DNA from: Akkermansia sp. N21116
GTDB lineage: Bacteria; Verrucomicrobiota; Verrucomicrobiia; Verrucomicrobiales; Akkermansiaceae
Assembly (NCBI RefSeq): GCF_029854705.2
Contig: NZ_CP139035.1
Span: 1,240,001-1,304,000 of the forward strand
Length of the DNA: 64,000 bases
Reading direction: 5' to 3'
Part shown: positions 18,384 to 27,693 of the stretch, in pieces
How positions within the stretch are numbered: the first letter of the stretch is position 1
How the letters are laid out: every line of letters starts with the position of its first letter
Made by a program: the position numbers and the translations under genes
The notes under the pieces: generated by a model
Seen by the model: only the letters and a program-made list of their open reading frames with translations
Database searches by the model: none
Told to the model about the DNA's origin: nothing

Positions 18384-20315
18384 TTATTTGCCGGCGGGTA
18401 CGAGCCGGGCGATACCGCCGCCCTTGACGCGCATGGTGAAGTCAAGTTTGTCCTGGCTGGAGGCATCTTTGGTTTCCACGTTCCATCCGTCGTTCTTGTC
18501 GGAGAGATCGCGGAGGATGGTGGCCTTGTAGGGAATGTCCTTCTTGAGGAAGTCAAGGGGGATAGAAACGGTGCGTTCTCCGGCATCGCCATTCATGAGA
18601 GCAATGTACCACTGGTCGCCGCTTCGGCGGGCAAAGGCGGCGCATTCTCCGATTTTGGAGGGAGAAAGGACGATAGTCTCATCCCATGTGGAAGGAATAT
18701 TGCGGATGAGATCACGTTCCGGCGAGCCTTTCGGAAATGCGGCTTCCATATCCTTGGGATTGGAAATCCAGTGCAGCAGCGGGGACGTGTAGATGATGTT
18801 GGTGGCCATTTGCAGGGGCCAGGAGGAGCCGCGCAGCTTGACTCCGTGGCCGAAGTAGCCGCCGGTGAAATCCGCGTGTCCGGAGACGAGGCGTGTGAAG
18901 GGGAGGGCGCAGTAGTGCTGGCCGCTGATGGTACCCCAGATGTTTTGCTCGCCTCCGTAGATGCCTTCACGGGTCATTTCATGAGGCCAGGCGCGTTCTT
19001 CACCCGTAGGGGTATTGGCGCCGTGGAAGTTGACCATGATCTTGTTTTTAGCCAGGTTTTTGGCAACGGCATCGTAGAAAGCAAGTCGTTCCTTGGAGGC
19101 GGAGTCCATGAAATCGATCTTGATTCCTTTAATCCCCGTTTTTGCGATTTTCTCGAAGAAGGTACGCATGCTTTCCCAGTCATTGGCCGGGTTGTTGACG
19201 TCCGACCAGCGCAGCCAGATCCAGATGCCTACGTTTTTATCGGCGGCGTATTGGACGAGCTTGGCAACTTTGTCGATGCTTTCATCAAGGGATTTGCCCC
19301 ATTTTTTCCAGCCTTCGTCGACGAGATGGTATTCCCAGCCGAAGTCGGAAGCCATGTCTACGAAGGAGTACTGGTCGTCTTCCCTGACATTGCCGCGGTC
19401 CCACCAGGTCCATGTGGAACGGCCGGGCTTGATCCAGGATGAACGGGAACCGTCCGGAAGGATCGTTTTATCGGGTTCCGGAGCCAACGATGTGACGATA
19501 TCGTTGTGGAGCAGGGCATTCAAATTGTCGGCGACGAGGATGACTCTCCAGGGCATGGAAATCGAAGACGGAACTGAGAATCCCTGAGGGTCCTGGAAAT
19601 GAAGAGCCTTGCAGGACCCTTCGTCGAGGGCGAATTTGATGCCGCCCCATTGTTTATCGAAATTGCTTGCCTCCTGGATGAACGCGAAGCCTCCATCCGG
19701 GAGTTCCACCGTAATGGGCATGCTTCTGACATAGCTGCGGGGATTCTTCTTGTCCTTCTTGAAGTCGGCTATTTTGGAAGGGCTCCAGACACCTTCGCAG
19801 GGACCGAGAGCAGAATTGGCATCCTGAGTCCAGAGTGTGGCGTCGCCGGGGAATGTGAAGGACGTGTTTTCGCTGCCGATAGCCAGGGTCGGAGCCGATT
19901 TCATCTCATCCGTCCATTCGTAACGGAAAGCGACGCCGTCATTGAAGACGCGTGCACGAATGCGGATGTCCGCGTTGTCTCCCGAGGCCAGATATTCGTT
20001 GAATTCGACGGATCCGGAAGGATATTTCCCCCGAGTTTCAAAAGTTTCCTTCGTGTTTTCGGCTACTTTTTGCAAGTTCCATCCTTTGATTCCGTCGGCA
20101 ATGTCCTTGTCATTGATTTTGATGCCGAGTTGGGATGGCTCCAGAATGGTTTTGTCTTTTTTCTGCAGAGATTGCGTGGCTTTGCCGTCGTGGGAGTCGA
20201 GTTTCCAGACGAGTTGACCGTCCGGAGAGGTCATGGTGACGGACTGATCGGCGGCCAGAATAGTCCCGGCAAGAGTCAAACCGGCAATACTGCTGAGGAT
20301 GATAGGATATTTCAT
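18384..20315 (-). CDS. Secreted GH97 family glycoside hydrolase
   Basis: This 643-residue exported enzyme (signal peptide about 1-22) belongs to GH97, which includes SusB-like alpha-glucosidases and alpha-galactosidases. N-terminal beta-sandwich (about 23-270), central TIM barrel (from STWTWWDRGNVREDDQY) and C-terminal beta-domain are all present. Signature segments include GWEYHLVDEGW, VNFHGANTPTGEERAWPHEMTREG (in parts) and PFTRLVSGHADFTGG. The barrel carries an aspartate at D401 in IKIDFMD. In retaining GH97 members an Asp in a similar 'DFM' strand is the nucleophile, whereas inverting SusB uses glutamates, so an alpha-galactosidase-like retaining enzyme is plausible. Single gene with its own terminator. 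Confidence 0.93.
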   Translation of the reverse strand: MKYPIILSSIAGLTLAGTILAADQSVTMTSPDGQLVWKLDSHDGKATQSLQKKDKTILEPSQLGIKINDKDIADGIKGWNLQKVAENTKETFETRGKYPSGSVEFNEYLASGDNADIRIRARVFNDGVAFRYEWTDEMKSAPTLAIGSENTSFTFPGDATLWTQDANSALGPCEGVWSPSKIADFKKDKKNPRSYVRSMPITVELPDGGFAFIQEASNFDKQWGGIKFALDEGSCKALHFQDPQGFSVPSSISMPWRVILVADNLNALLHNDIVTSLAPEPDKTILPDGSRSSWIKPGRSTWTWWDRGNVREDDQYSFVDMASDFGWEYHLVDEGWKKWGKSLDESIDKVAKLVQYAADKNVGIWIWLRWSDVNNPANDWESMRTFFEKIAKTGIKGIKIDFMDSASKERLAFYDAVAKNLAKNKIMVNFHGANTPTGEERAWPHEMTREGIYGGEQNIWGTISGQHYCALPFTRLVSGHADFTGGYFGHGVKLRGSSWPLQMATNIIYTSPLLHWISNPKDMEAAFPKGSPERDLIRNIPSTWDETIVLSPSKIGECAAFARRSGDQWYIALMNGDAGERTVSIPLDFLKKDIPYKATILRDLSDKNDGWNVETKDASSQDKLDFTMRVKGGGIARLVPAGK

Positions 20316-20383
20316 AAAATCGGTCTTATCCCATATACGTTCCCTTTCTGGCGATTATTACACGGAAAATAGAATAACCGTGA

Positions 20384-20422
20384 AAAAATACCCCTCCGAA
20401 TGCTGAAAGGCATCCGGAGGGA
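20384..20422 (-). terminator. Intrinsic terminator of carB
   Basis: Arms at 20392-20403 and 20410-20421 pair over 12 bp with one mismatch around a 6-base loop. A run of six A residues on the plus strand (20383-20388) gives the U-tract on the minus-strand transcript. It starts 37 bp past the carB stop. Confidence 0.9.
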
Positions 20423-20458
20423 TGAGGAAAAGGCAGAAATGGTGTAAGCCGATGTCCG

Positions 20459-23400
20459 TCAGGCGTTATGGTATTCTTGCAATGATTTTGGAATACTGGT
20501 TTTCGTCTGAGCGGCACGGATTGCGGCTACAGTCGCCTTGGCTGCAGCGATGGTTGTCATGTACGGGATCTTGTGACGGATGGCAAGCATGCGGATGTAG
20601 GAATCATCAATTTTGCTGTCACGCCCGGCCGGAGTGTTGATGATCAGATTGATTTGCTTGTTTTTGATCATGTCCGCAAGATTCGGGCGGCCTTCGTGCA
20701 GCTTAAGGGCGGCTTCCGTGGAGATGCCTTCCCGGCTGAGACAGTCTGCCGTACCTTCCGTTGCAACGAGGGTGAAACCGAGATCTGCCAGATCGCGGGC
20801 AAGCGGAGCGATATCTTTCTTGGCCCGGTCGGAAACGGTCAGTAAAACCTTGCCGGAGGTCGGCAGGGTACAGCCCGCGGCTTCCTGGGATTTGTAGTAG
20901 GCCATGCCGAAGTCTTCGGCTACGCCCAGTACTTCGCCGGTAGCACGCATTTCGGGGCCGAGAACGGGGTCCACTTCCGGGAACATGTTGAAGGGGAATA
21001 CTGCCTCCTTGACTCCGATGAAACGAGTGGGCCGAGGCTTGACACCGAGGCTCTTGAGCGTCTCTCCCAGCATGATTTGAGTGGCATAGCGGGCCATTTG
21101 TACGCCTGTTACCTTCGAGACGATGGGAACGGTACGGGAGGCGCGCGGATTGGCTTCGATGATGTATACCTCATCGTCGCAGATGGCGAACTGGACGTTC
21201 AAGATGCCATGGACTTTGAAGTCGCGGGCAATTTTGGCGGCGTGGTCTTCGATCGTGCGAATATGCTTTTCCGGGATACTCGTCGGAGGGATGGAACAGG
21301 CAGAGTCTCCGGAGTGAATACCCGCAAGCTCGATGTGCTCCATGACGGTGGCGACGAAGGTATCTTCGCCGTCGGCCAAGGCATCGACTTCGGCTTCCGT
21401 GGCGTTGTCGAGGAAGCGGTCGATGAGCATCGGATATTCCGGGCTGACCTGGATCGCTTCGACGGCATACCTCTTGAGAGTTTCTTCGTCGTAGATGACT
21501 TCCATGCCGCGGCCGCCGAGCACGAAGGACGGCCGGACCATGACGGGATAGCCGATCTTGCGTCCGAGTTCGATGGCTTCTTCCAGGGAACGGGCTGTGC
21601 CGCTCTCCGGCTGGAGTATATCCAGAGCGATCATACGTTCGCGGAAGTATTCGCGGTCTTCGGCAAGGCGGATGCCTTCCGGCTGGGTACCGAGGATTTT
21701 GACGCCGGCATCCTTGAGCGCCTGGGCAATGTTCAGCGGGGTTTGGCCTCCGAATTGGACGATGACTCCTTCGGGTTTTTCCTTGTCGTAGATGGTCAGG
21801 ACGTCTTCTACCGTGATAGGTTCGAAGTAGAGTTTGTTGGCTGTATCGAAGTCCGTGGAGACGGTTTCCGGGTTACAGTTGATCATGATGGACTCGTAAC
21901 CTGCGTCGCGCAGGGCAAAAGCGGCATGGACACAGGTGTAGTCGAATTCGATCCCCTGGCCGATGCGGTTGGGACCGCCGCCGATGATAAGGATTTTCTT
22001 GTGGTCGGATGTCGGTACTTCGTCGGCAGAGCCATTGTAGGAGGAATAGTAGTATTCCGCATTTTCCACGCCGCTGACGGGCACCGTGTGGTAGGTAGCG
22101 ATGATGCCGGCTTCGATGCGGCGCTGGCGCACCAGTTTTTCTTCGATACCGAAAGCGTGGGCAAGATATTTGTCGGAGAACCCTTCCTTCTTGGCTTGCT
22201 TGAGTACTTCGATGGGCAGAGTGTCCCAGGTGTACTGGTTGAGGGCGACATCGAAGTCGGCCAGTTCCTTCATTTGTTCGATGAAGAAGGGAGTGATGCT
22301 GGTGAGTTTGACAATTTCGCTGACGGGCGTACCGCGGTAGAGGAGTTCGTACACCTGGAAGAAGCGCTGGCTGTTGCCGTAGGTGATGCGTGACTTCAGT
22401 TCCGTGTCGCTGAGTGCGGCGATTTTTTTGACGCGACCCAGGCCGCTGCGGCCGATTTCGAGGGAACGGATCGCCTTCTGGAAGGCTTCCTTGAAGTTTT
22501 TGCCGATACTCATGACTTCACCGACAGCCTTCATCTGGGTACCGAGCTTGTCGGCGGCTTTCGGGAATTTTTCAAAGGCCCAGCGGGCAAATTTGACGAC
22601 GACGTAATCGCCGTACGGTTCGTATTTTTCGAGAGATCCCTTTCTCCAATAGGGGAGCTCGTCCAGCGTGATGCCGGTGGCGAGCTGGGTGGAAACCGAC
22701 GCAATAGGGAATCCGGTGGCTTTGGATGCCAGGGCGGATGAACGGGACGTACGAGGATTGATTTCGATGACGATGATGCGCCCGTCTTCGCGGTTGTGGG
22801 CAAACTGGACATTGGTACCGCCGGTGACACCGATGGCGTCGAGGATGCGGTAGGAGTAGTCCTGGAGTTTGTCCTGGACTTCCTGGGGAACGGTCAGCAT
22901 GGGGGCGACACAGAAGCTGTCTCCCGTGTGGACACCCATGGGGTCGACGTTTTCGATGAAGCAGACGGTGATTTTCTGTCCCTTTTGGTCACGGACGACT
23001 TCAAGTTCCAGTTCTTCCCAGCCGAGGGCGCATTCTTCAACGAGCACCTGGTTGATGAGAGAGGCGGCGAGGCCGCGGGCAACGACATCCCGTAATTCCT
23101 CGACATTGTAGACGATGCCGCCACCGGTACCGCCCATGGTGTAGGCAGGGCGGAGGACGACGGGATAACCGAGCTTTTCGGCAACTTTCTCGGCTTCTTC
23201 GACGGTATAGATTGGTTCGGACGCAGCTACGGGTACGCCGATTTTACCCATGGTTTCCTTGAAAATGATCCGGTCTTCTCCACGGGCGATGGCTTCCAGG
23301 TCCACGCCGATGACCTCCACATTGAACTTGGAGAGGATGCCTTCTTCATGGAGTTTAGATGCGAGGTTGAGGGCCGTTTGACCACCGAGGTTGGGAAGCA

Positions 23401-23656
23401 GGGCATCCGGACGTTCCTTATCGATGACGGCGGTGATGCGGTCAATGGTCAGGGGCTCAATGTAGGTATGGTCGGCCATGGCCGGATCCGTCATGATCGT
23501 GGCCGGATTGGAATTCACCAGAACGACTTCGTAGCCTGCATTGCGAAGAGCCTTGCAAGCCTGCGTGCCCGAATAGTCGAATTCACAGGCCTGGCCGATG
23601 ATGATGGGGCCGGAGCCGATGATGAGGATTTTGTGGATATCAGTACGTTGAGCCAT
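20459..23656 (-). CDS. carB: Carbamoyl-phosphate synthase large subunit
   Basis: CarB makes carbamoyl phosphate for pyrimidine and arginine synthesis using ammonia from the CarA glutaminase. The start at 23656 (MAQRTDIHKILIIGSGPIII) matches family N-termini and gives 1065 residues; the frame is open 22 codons further up. Two tandem carboxyphosphate/carbamate ATP-grasp halves are clear, with GGTGGGIVYN in the first and VLGGRGMEVIYD in the second. Each is preceded by an 'IGSGP/GGGPNRIGQG' N-domain. A C-terminal MGS-like regulatory domain begins at KVLLTVSDRAKKD and contains INTPAGRDSKIDDSYIR. carA is not adjacent. Confidence 0.97.
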   Translation of the reverse strand: MAQRTDIHKILIIGSGPIIIGQACEFDYSGTQACKALRNAGYEVVLVNSNPATIMTDPAMADHTYIEPLTIDRITAVIDKERPDALLPNLGGQTALNLASKLHEEGILSKFNVEVIGVDLEAIARGEDRIIFKETMGKIGVPVAASEPIYTVEEAEKVAEKLGYPVVLRPAYTMGGTGGGIVYNVEELRDVVARGLAASLINQVLVEECALGWEELELEVVRDQKGQKITVCFIENVDPMGVHTGDSFCVAPMLTVPQEVQDKLQDYSYRILDAIGVTGGTNVQFAHNREDGRIIVIEINPRTSRSSALASKATGFPIASVSTQLATGITLDELPYWRKGSLEKYEPYGDYVVVKFARWAFEKFPKAADKLGTQMKAVGEVMSIGKNFKEAFQKAIRSLEIGRSGLGRVKKIAALSDTELKSRITYGNSQRFFQVYELLYRGTPVSEIVKLTSITPFFIEQMKELADFDVALNQYTWDTLPIEVLKQAKKEGFSDKYLAHAFGIEEKLVRQRRIEAGIIATYHTVPVSGVENAEYYYSSYNGSADEVPTSDHKKILIIGGGPNRIGQGIEFDYTCVHAAFALRDAGYESIMINCNPETVSTDFDTANKLYFEPITVEDVLTIYDKEKPEGVIVQFGGQTPLNIAQALKDAGVKILGTQPEGIRLAEDREYFRERMIALDILQPESGTARSLEEAIELGRKIGYPVMVRPSFVLGGRGMEVIYDEETLKRYAVEAIQVSPEYPMLIDRFLDNATEAEVDALADGEDTFVATVMEHIELAGIHSGDSACSIPPTSIPEKHIRTIEDHAAKIARDFKVHGILNVQFAICDDEVYIIEANPRASRTVPIVSKVTGVQMARYATQIMLGETLKSLGVKPRPTRFIGVKEAVFPFNMFPEVDPVLGPEMRATGEVLGVAEDFGMAYYKSQEAAGCTLPTSGKVLLTVSDRAKKDIAPLARDLADLGFTLVATEGTADCLSREGISTEAALKLHEGRPNLADMIKNKQINLIINTPAGRDSKIDDSYIRMLAIRHKIPYMTTIAAAKATVAAIRAAQTKTSIPKSLQEYHNA

Positions 23657-23875
23657 GTTTGTTCCTTTTTGTTGTCCTGTTGTGAAGAGGAGCGGGAGAA
23701 AACGACCGGATTTGTCATGCAAACCGTAGGTTTTCGGGAGAGTATTTCCACCTCTTGGTCAAGTCAAGCTAGCTGTCGGGGTGAATGGATTTTTCGAGTG
23801 AATTTAAGGCGATTAATTTTGGATTCTCCTGCGGAATAATCCGAAGACGTATGAAATATTTACAATAGGGAATAG

Positions 23876-23892
23876 TTGTTGTTTGACAACAA
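23876..23892. promoter_or_regulatory. Inverted repeat, candidate MarR operator
   Basis: The sequence TTGTTGTTTGACAACAA is a 6-bp inverted repeat (TTGTTG / CAACAA) around a 5-base centre. It lies 25 bp upstream of the GTG start of the MarR gene in the 261-bp region shared with divergent carB. MarR-family dimers typically bind palindromes of the TTG...CAA kind near their own promoters, so autoregulation is a reasonable inference. Confidence 0.45.
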
Positions 23893-23917
23893 AATGAAGA
23901 TGAGTTACTAACGCGAT

Positions 23918-24397
23918 GTGGATATACCCCCTCCTCCAGGTAATCAGATATTCTTCCGGATACACCGTGTTCTGGATAAATTGCACGAAAATTTTTTATC
24001 GACGCGTAGTAAAGAGGATGTCGATTGGCTCTTGAATTTGACGGCCCGTCAAAAGCATGCCTTGGTCGCCGTCAGCCATATGACGTTGCGTACGCCGGAG
24101 GGTATTCCTCTGAAGGAACTGGCGGAGGTTTTGGGGATGGCTCTGCCGTCGGCTTCCGTTTTTGTAGAAGGCATGGTAAGGAAAGGGTTGTTTGTACGGA
24201 CTCAGAATCCCCACGACAGGAGGTCGATTTGCATTACGTTGTCTGAAAAAGGGAAGATGAATTTCAAAATGCTCTGTTCCTACATGGATGAAGAAACCCG
24301 TAAGTTGATGGATTCGGTGCCTCCGGAAGAGCGGGCTATTTTTGTCAAGATTGTGGATCAGTTCTACAATCAGTTGACAAATCAGCCTTCCGATTGA
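23918..24397 (+). CDS. MarR family transcriptional regulator
   Basis: A 159-residue winged-helix DNA-binding protein. The helix-turn-helix and wing are visible in GIPLKELAEVLGMALPSASVF followed by VEGMVRKGLFVRTQNP and HDRRSICITLSEKGK (quoted in parts). This is the classical MarR pattern of recognition helix plus DxRxxxxxLT wing. N- and C-terminal helices form the dimer. The start is a GTG at 23918; an ATG two bases upstream is out of frame. The ligand is unknown. A candidate operator lies just upstream. The downstream target may be the secreted transglutaminase-like gene 155 bp away, but nothing proves this. Confidence 0.88.
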   Translation: MDIPPPPGNQIFFRIHRVLDKLHENFLSTRSKEDVDWLLNLTARQKHALVAVSHMTLRTPEGIPLKELAEVLGMALPSASVFVEGMVRKGLFVRTQNPHDRRSICITLSEKGKMNFKMLCSYMDEETRKLMDSVPPEERAIFVKIVDQFYNQLTNQPSD

Positions 24398-24552
24398 TTC
24401 GGAAAAGGTTGATGGGAGAAAGCCGGAATGGATAAATTGCATTGAAATCGGGAAAAAGAGAAAGTTCCCGAGGGTGTTTTGCGTATTAGTATGATGTACG
24501 AATGACGGTGCCGGAGTGTATGCCGGTTCCGTAATCTTCTTTTTCCTTTTCT

Positions 24553-26727
24553 ATGAAACCGTATTCCATTGCTCTATTGTTAAGTTGTTTTCCTGTAGCG
24601 CTGTCGCCTTGCGCACGGGCTGCGGGAGAAGTGCCTCCGCAGCCGCCTCAAGAGGCTGGGGCTCCTCGTCCAGGGAATGTTCAAGCCGTATTGAACGGCG
24701 ATTTGCAGGCCTGCCTGGATTTTGCCAAATCGCCGGATTCGTCCAAAATCATTTACCGCTGGCTGATAGAATCAACCATTCCGAAAGAGACGTTGGAACA
24801 ACTCGGGAAGAATGGCTTCTTGTCCCGCTTTGCCGGTGATCAGGAATGGATGGAAGGATTTTTCAATTCCGGTCCGGTTCCAAATATCGGATTGGCGTTG
24901 GAGAAATTAGCTGCCTTGTATCGGCGAGATCCCAAAATAGCATCCCATCCTCTTTATCGTAAATTGGCGACGGCTACTGCTCTGGAATACGCGCGCCAGT
25001 CCGACAAGGAAATGAATAATCCGAAAAAGAAGAAGGATTTTCATCCATCATGGACGGATGAGCGCATGTTCCAAACCTACGATTATTACAGGACAAGCCA
25101 TGCCAAAGGATTGTTGAATCCCGTATTCGATACCCTGGATTACTGGGATATGCGTATTCTGACCGGGCGCGGCCCGGGAGATTGGACCTCTCCCGAGTCC
25201 TTGACATGGCTCCGGGATAATGTCCGCCTGCCCGCCCAGCAGTATGTGGGGGCCTGCTGGCAGGCTCCCTACCGTTTGCACAACGAATTTGGTGAGAGTA
25301 TCCATAGCGGAGCCAGCTATTATGCTCCGTTTGACGGCATGTTCAAAGGGGGGCGGGCCGAGATGACTCGCGAGGTCGGTGCCGTGTGCGGCGGCCTTTC
25401 CACCTATGGGGCGACGGCGGCTATAGCCAATGGAGTGCCTGCACTGACAATGGGGGAACCGGGGCACTGCGCTTATACGGTGAGACCGGACAAGGAGTGG
25501 GTTCCGGCTTATTCCCTCTCATGGAAACGCGGATGTCACTGGAATTTCTATGGAGAGAAATGGTCCCTCTTGATTGCGACTCAGAATACGTTTAGCGATA
25601 AAGCCGCCCGCGACTTGTCCGGCAAGCTTGTCGTGCTCGGAGATGCTGCCCGCAAGGCTGGTCATAAAGATCGTGCCGGAGAACTTTACCGGGCGGCTCT
25701 GGAAGTGCAACCGATCAATTTTGCCCATTGGCAGCAGTATCTGGACTGGTGCAGTCGGGAAGGCGGTTTGGGACGGAACCAATGGCAGGAGGTTTCCCGT
25801 CAAATCGTGAATGCTTATGGAAAGGATTATCCCGAGATTGCCTGGATGCTTCTGTCCGGGAAGGTTTACCCTGTGCTGATCCCCCTGCTGGAGACGCCGC
25901 AAGAAAAGGAAGCTGAAATCCGGAACTTCCATCAGAGCCTCGACCGCATGAAACCCGCCAACTGGGATTTTCCCGGAGCTCTTGCCAAACAGATGGACTA
26001 CCTCGGCGGCGATGAGGCTGCGGCCGGTACGATGATGAAAGTCTTGATGGATGAACACATGAAATCCCAGGATTACGTAGCTCCTTCCCTGGTCTGGTGT
26101 TCGGAGTTAACGGCGGCTTATCCGTCCCTCAAGGATCAGTTTTACAAGTCGGTGGCCTCTGCAGGCAGTGATATCGGAGACAAGGTTCTGGAACAACTGG
26201 CTTCTTCCATCATCATGCAGGCCGAAAAAACGGGCGACATTCAATCCTTCCAGGCGGCAGGTTCGTTGCTCAAGGATCGTTTCCACCCCAAGTTGCCGCG
26301 GTTTGATCCCTTCCCGGGGGAATTGCTTTCATCCGGCGGCATGCTCATTCCCAATTCCGTTCATGAACGTTACGGTCCACCCTGGCAGCACTGGGGCGTT
26401 CTGGAAGCCTGCGGCGGTTTTTTCCATACAAATAACAAAGAAGATGCGACCGAGGTCAAAGTCATTCTTCCCCGCATGGGTGAACTTTCCGGGATTGTAG
26501 TTGTTTCCCGCAAGTCGCATGTGGAACGCGGAGATGGCACGGTTGTTGAAGTTTCCGAAGACGGTTCCGATTGGAAAGAAGTCGGAACCATCGAAAAAAT
26601 GCAGCAGGTTCAGAGGATTGATCTGGGCGGCAAGAATGTCCGCGCCAAGTATGTTCGCCTGAAGTGCAACAGGAAGGATTATTTCCACCTGGATGGCATT
26701 CTCGTTTACGGAAGGAGGCTCGCATGA
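24553..26727 (+). CDS. Secreted transglutaminase-like protein with C-terminal F5/8-type domain
   Basis: A 724-residue exported protein (signal peptide about 1-23) that I cannot name. Residues 275-315 resemble a transglutaminase/papain-like core: a cysteine at C279 in AVCGGLSTYGATAAIANGVP, then H305 in GEPGHCAYTV, followed by aromatic-rich strands. A third catalytic residue is not obvious. A helical, repeat-like middle region (about 350-590) suggests TPR-type packing (AARKAGHKDRAGELYRAALE). The last 110 residues fit a discoidin/F5-8C sandwich ending in the typical VRAKYVRLKCNRKDYFHLDG. It may recognise or modify host or own glycans or peptides. Its stop overlaps the next start (ATGA), so the two genes are translationally coupled. 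Confidence 0.72.
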   Translation: MKPYSIALLLSCFPVALSPCARAAGEVPPQPPQEAGAPRPGNVQAVLNGDLQACLDFAKSPDSSKIIYRWLIESTIPKETLEQLGKNGFLSRFAGDQEWMEGFFNSGPVPNIGLALEKLAALYRRDPKIASHPLYRKLATATALEYARQSDKEMNNPKKKKDFHPSWTDERMFQTYDYYRTSHAKGLLNPVFDTLDYWDMRILTGRGPGDWTSPESLTWLRDNVRLPAQQYVGACWQAPYRLHNEFGESIHSGASYYAPFDGMFKGGRAEMTREVGAVCGGLSTYGATAAIANGVPALTMGEPGHCAYTVRPDKEWVPAYSLSWKRGCHWNFYGEKWSLLIATQNTFSDKAARDLSGKLVVLGDAARKAGHKDRAGELYRAALEVQPINFAHWQQYLDWCSREGGLGRNQWQEVSRQIVNAYGKDYPEIAWMLLSGKVYPVLIPLLETPQEKEAEIRNFHQSLDRMKPANWDFPGALAKQMDYLGGDEAAAGTMMKVLMDEHMKSQDYVAPSLVWCSELTAAYPSLKDQFYKSVASAGSDIGDKVLEQLASSIIMQAEKTGDIQSFQAAGSLLKDRFHPKLPRFDPFPGELLSSGGMLIPNSVHERYGPPWQHWGVLEACGGFFHTNNKEDATEVKVILPRMGELSGIVVVSRKSHVERGDGTVVEVSEDGSDWKEVGTIEKMQQVQRIDLGGKNVRAKYVRLKCNRKDYFHLDGILVYGRRLA

Positions 26728-27602
26728 AAAAACTAATTGCTACATGTTGTTTATTTGCTGCAGGAGCTTTGCTCCTTCAGGCATCTGTCCGAATGGATGA
26801 TTCTCCCGTTGAAGCCCGTCAGAAGGCTACTCGGGACCATGTTGATTGCCTGGTGCTGGTTTACGGCAAGGACTGGGACAGGATAGGTGCCGTATTTCGT
26901 CAAAAGGTCTGGAACCAGGACTCTGTCCAGCAAGCGATGGGGAACAAGACTGTCAGCTCCGTACTGGAAGTACCCCAGAATCTTTCGAAGGAAGAGAACG
27001 ACATTTTTGAAAAGGACGTGAGGAAGAAGGTAGGGGCGAATGTTCGTTCCATGCCCGGCATTGCTTTTTTTGATGCCAAGGGGTTTTGCTATGCTTCGCT
27101 TTCAGGCAGCGATTTGCCCAGGGAGTCGATGCGGCTTGCGGAGAAGATCCGTCAGACGATGGAACTCCGGGCCAAACGGGATGCCTTGCTGGCGGAAGCC
27201 TCCCGTAAGGAAGGCCAGGAGAAAGCCCGGCTCCTCTGCATGGCCGGAGAAATCCGCGGGATTAACCGCGATCCGGAGATCCTCAAAGAGTTGAAGAAAT
27301 GCGATCCCGAGGACAAGTCCGGCTATGTGGGGCGTTACACTTTCAATGTGTTCGACCTGCAACCCAAGCTGAAGGGCGTTTCCAAGGAAGAAGGGTTGAA
27401 GATTCTCGATGAAGCATTGAGAATTCCCCGTTTGACAGCGGAGCAGAAACAGAAGATCTATGGTCTCCGCGGGTCGTTCCTGCGTTGGCAGAAGGCGTCT
27501 GCTGCCGAGCAGAAGGAAAATTACAAGAGGATGCGCGACCTGGATCCGAATTCCTTCTACGGCAAGGCTGCTGTCAATGCCTCGAAGGCTTTTGCCCAGT
27601 AA
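26724..27602 (+). CDS. Secreted thioredoxin-fold protein lacking CxxC
   Basis: The start at 26724 overlaps the upstream stop in an ATGA. The 292-residue product has a signal peptide (MKKLIATCCLFAAGALLLQA). The next ~120 residues look like a thioredoxin fold: a LVLVYGKDWDRIGAVF strand-helix where redox members have WCxxC, and SMPGIAFFDAKG with the cis-proline loop. The active-site cysteines are absent, so thiol chemistry is unlikely. The helical C-terminal half (KRDALLAEASRKEGQEKA, KKCDPEDK, DPNSFYGKAA) resembles that of the thioredoxin at 29967-30932, which keeps CGFC. It is probably a binding or scaffold partner of the co-expressed transglutaminase-like protein. Confidence 0.7.
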   Translation: MKKLIATCCLFAAGALLLQASVRMDDSPVEARQKATRDHVDCLVLVYGKDWDRIGAVFRQKVWNQDSVQQAMGNKTVSSVLEVPQNLSKEENDIFEKDVRKKVGANVRSMPGIAFFDAKGFCYASLSGSDLPRESMRLAEKIRQTMELRAKRDALLAEASRKEGQEKARLLCMAGEIRGINRDPEILKELKKCDPEDKSGYVGRYTFNVFDLQPKLKGVSKEEGLKILDEALRIPRLTAEQKQKIYGLRGSFLRWQKASAAEQKENYKRMRDLDPNSFYGKAAVNASKAFAQ

Positions 27603-27633
27603 AAAACTGAGCGGGCATTTCCGGTCCGCAGGA

Positions 27634-27680
27634 AAAATAAAACGTCCTCCGGCACGCAACACAAGTGCCGAAGGACGTTG
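27634..27680 (-). terminator. Intrinsic terminator of the GH110 gene
   Basis: Arms 27642-27656 and 27666-27680 form a 15-bp stem with one mismatch and a 9-base loop. The A-rich tract at 27634-27643 on the plus strand supplies U residues for minus-strand transcripts. It lies 14 bp after the GH110 stop and may also stop plus-strand readthrough from the thioredoxin-fold gene. Confidence 0.88.
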
Positions 27681-27693
27681 CCATTGGTAGAGG

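Noticed and set aside
21077-22393. A 438-codon open frame antisense to carB
   Set aside because: Shadow of the carB ATP-grasp coding sequence. Repetitive acidic/aromatic composition without motifs.
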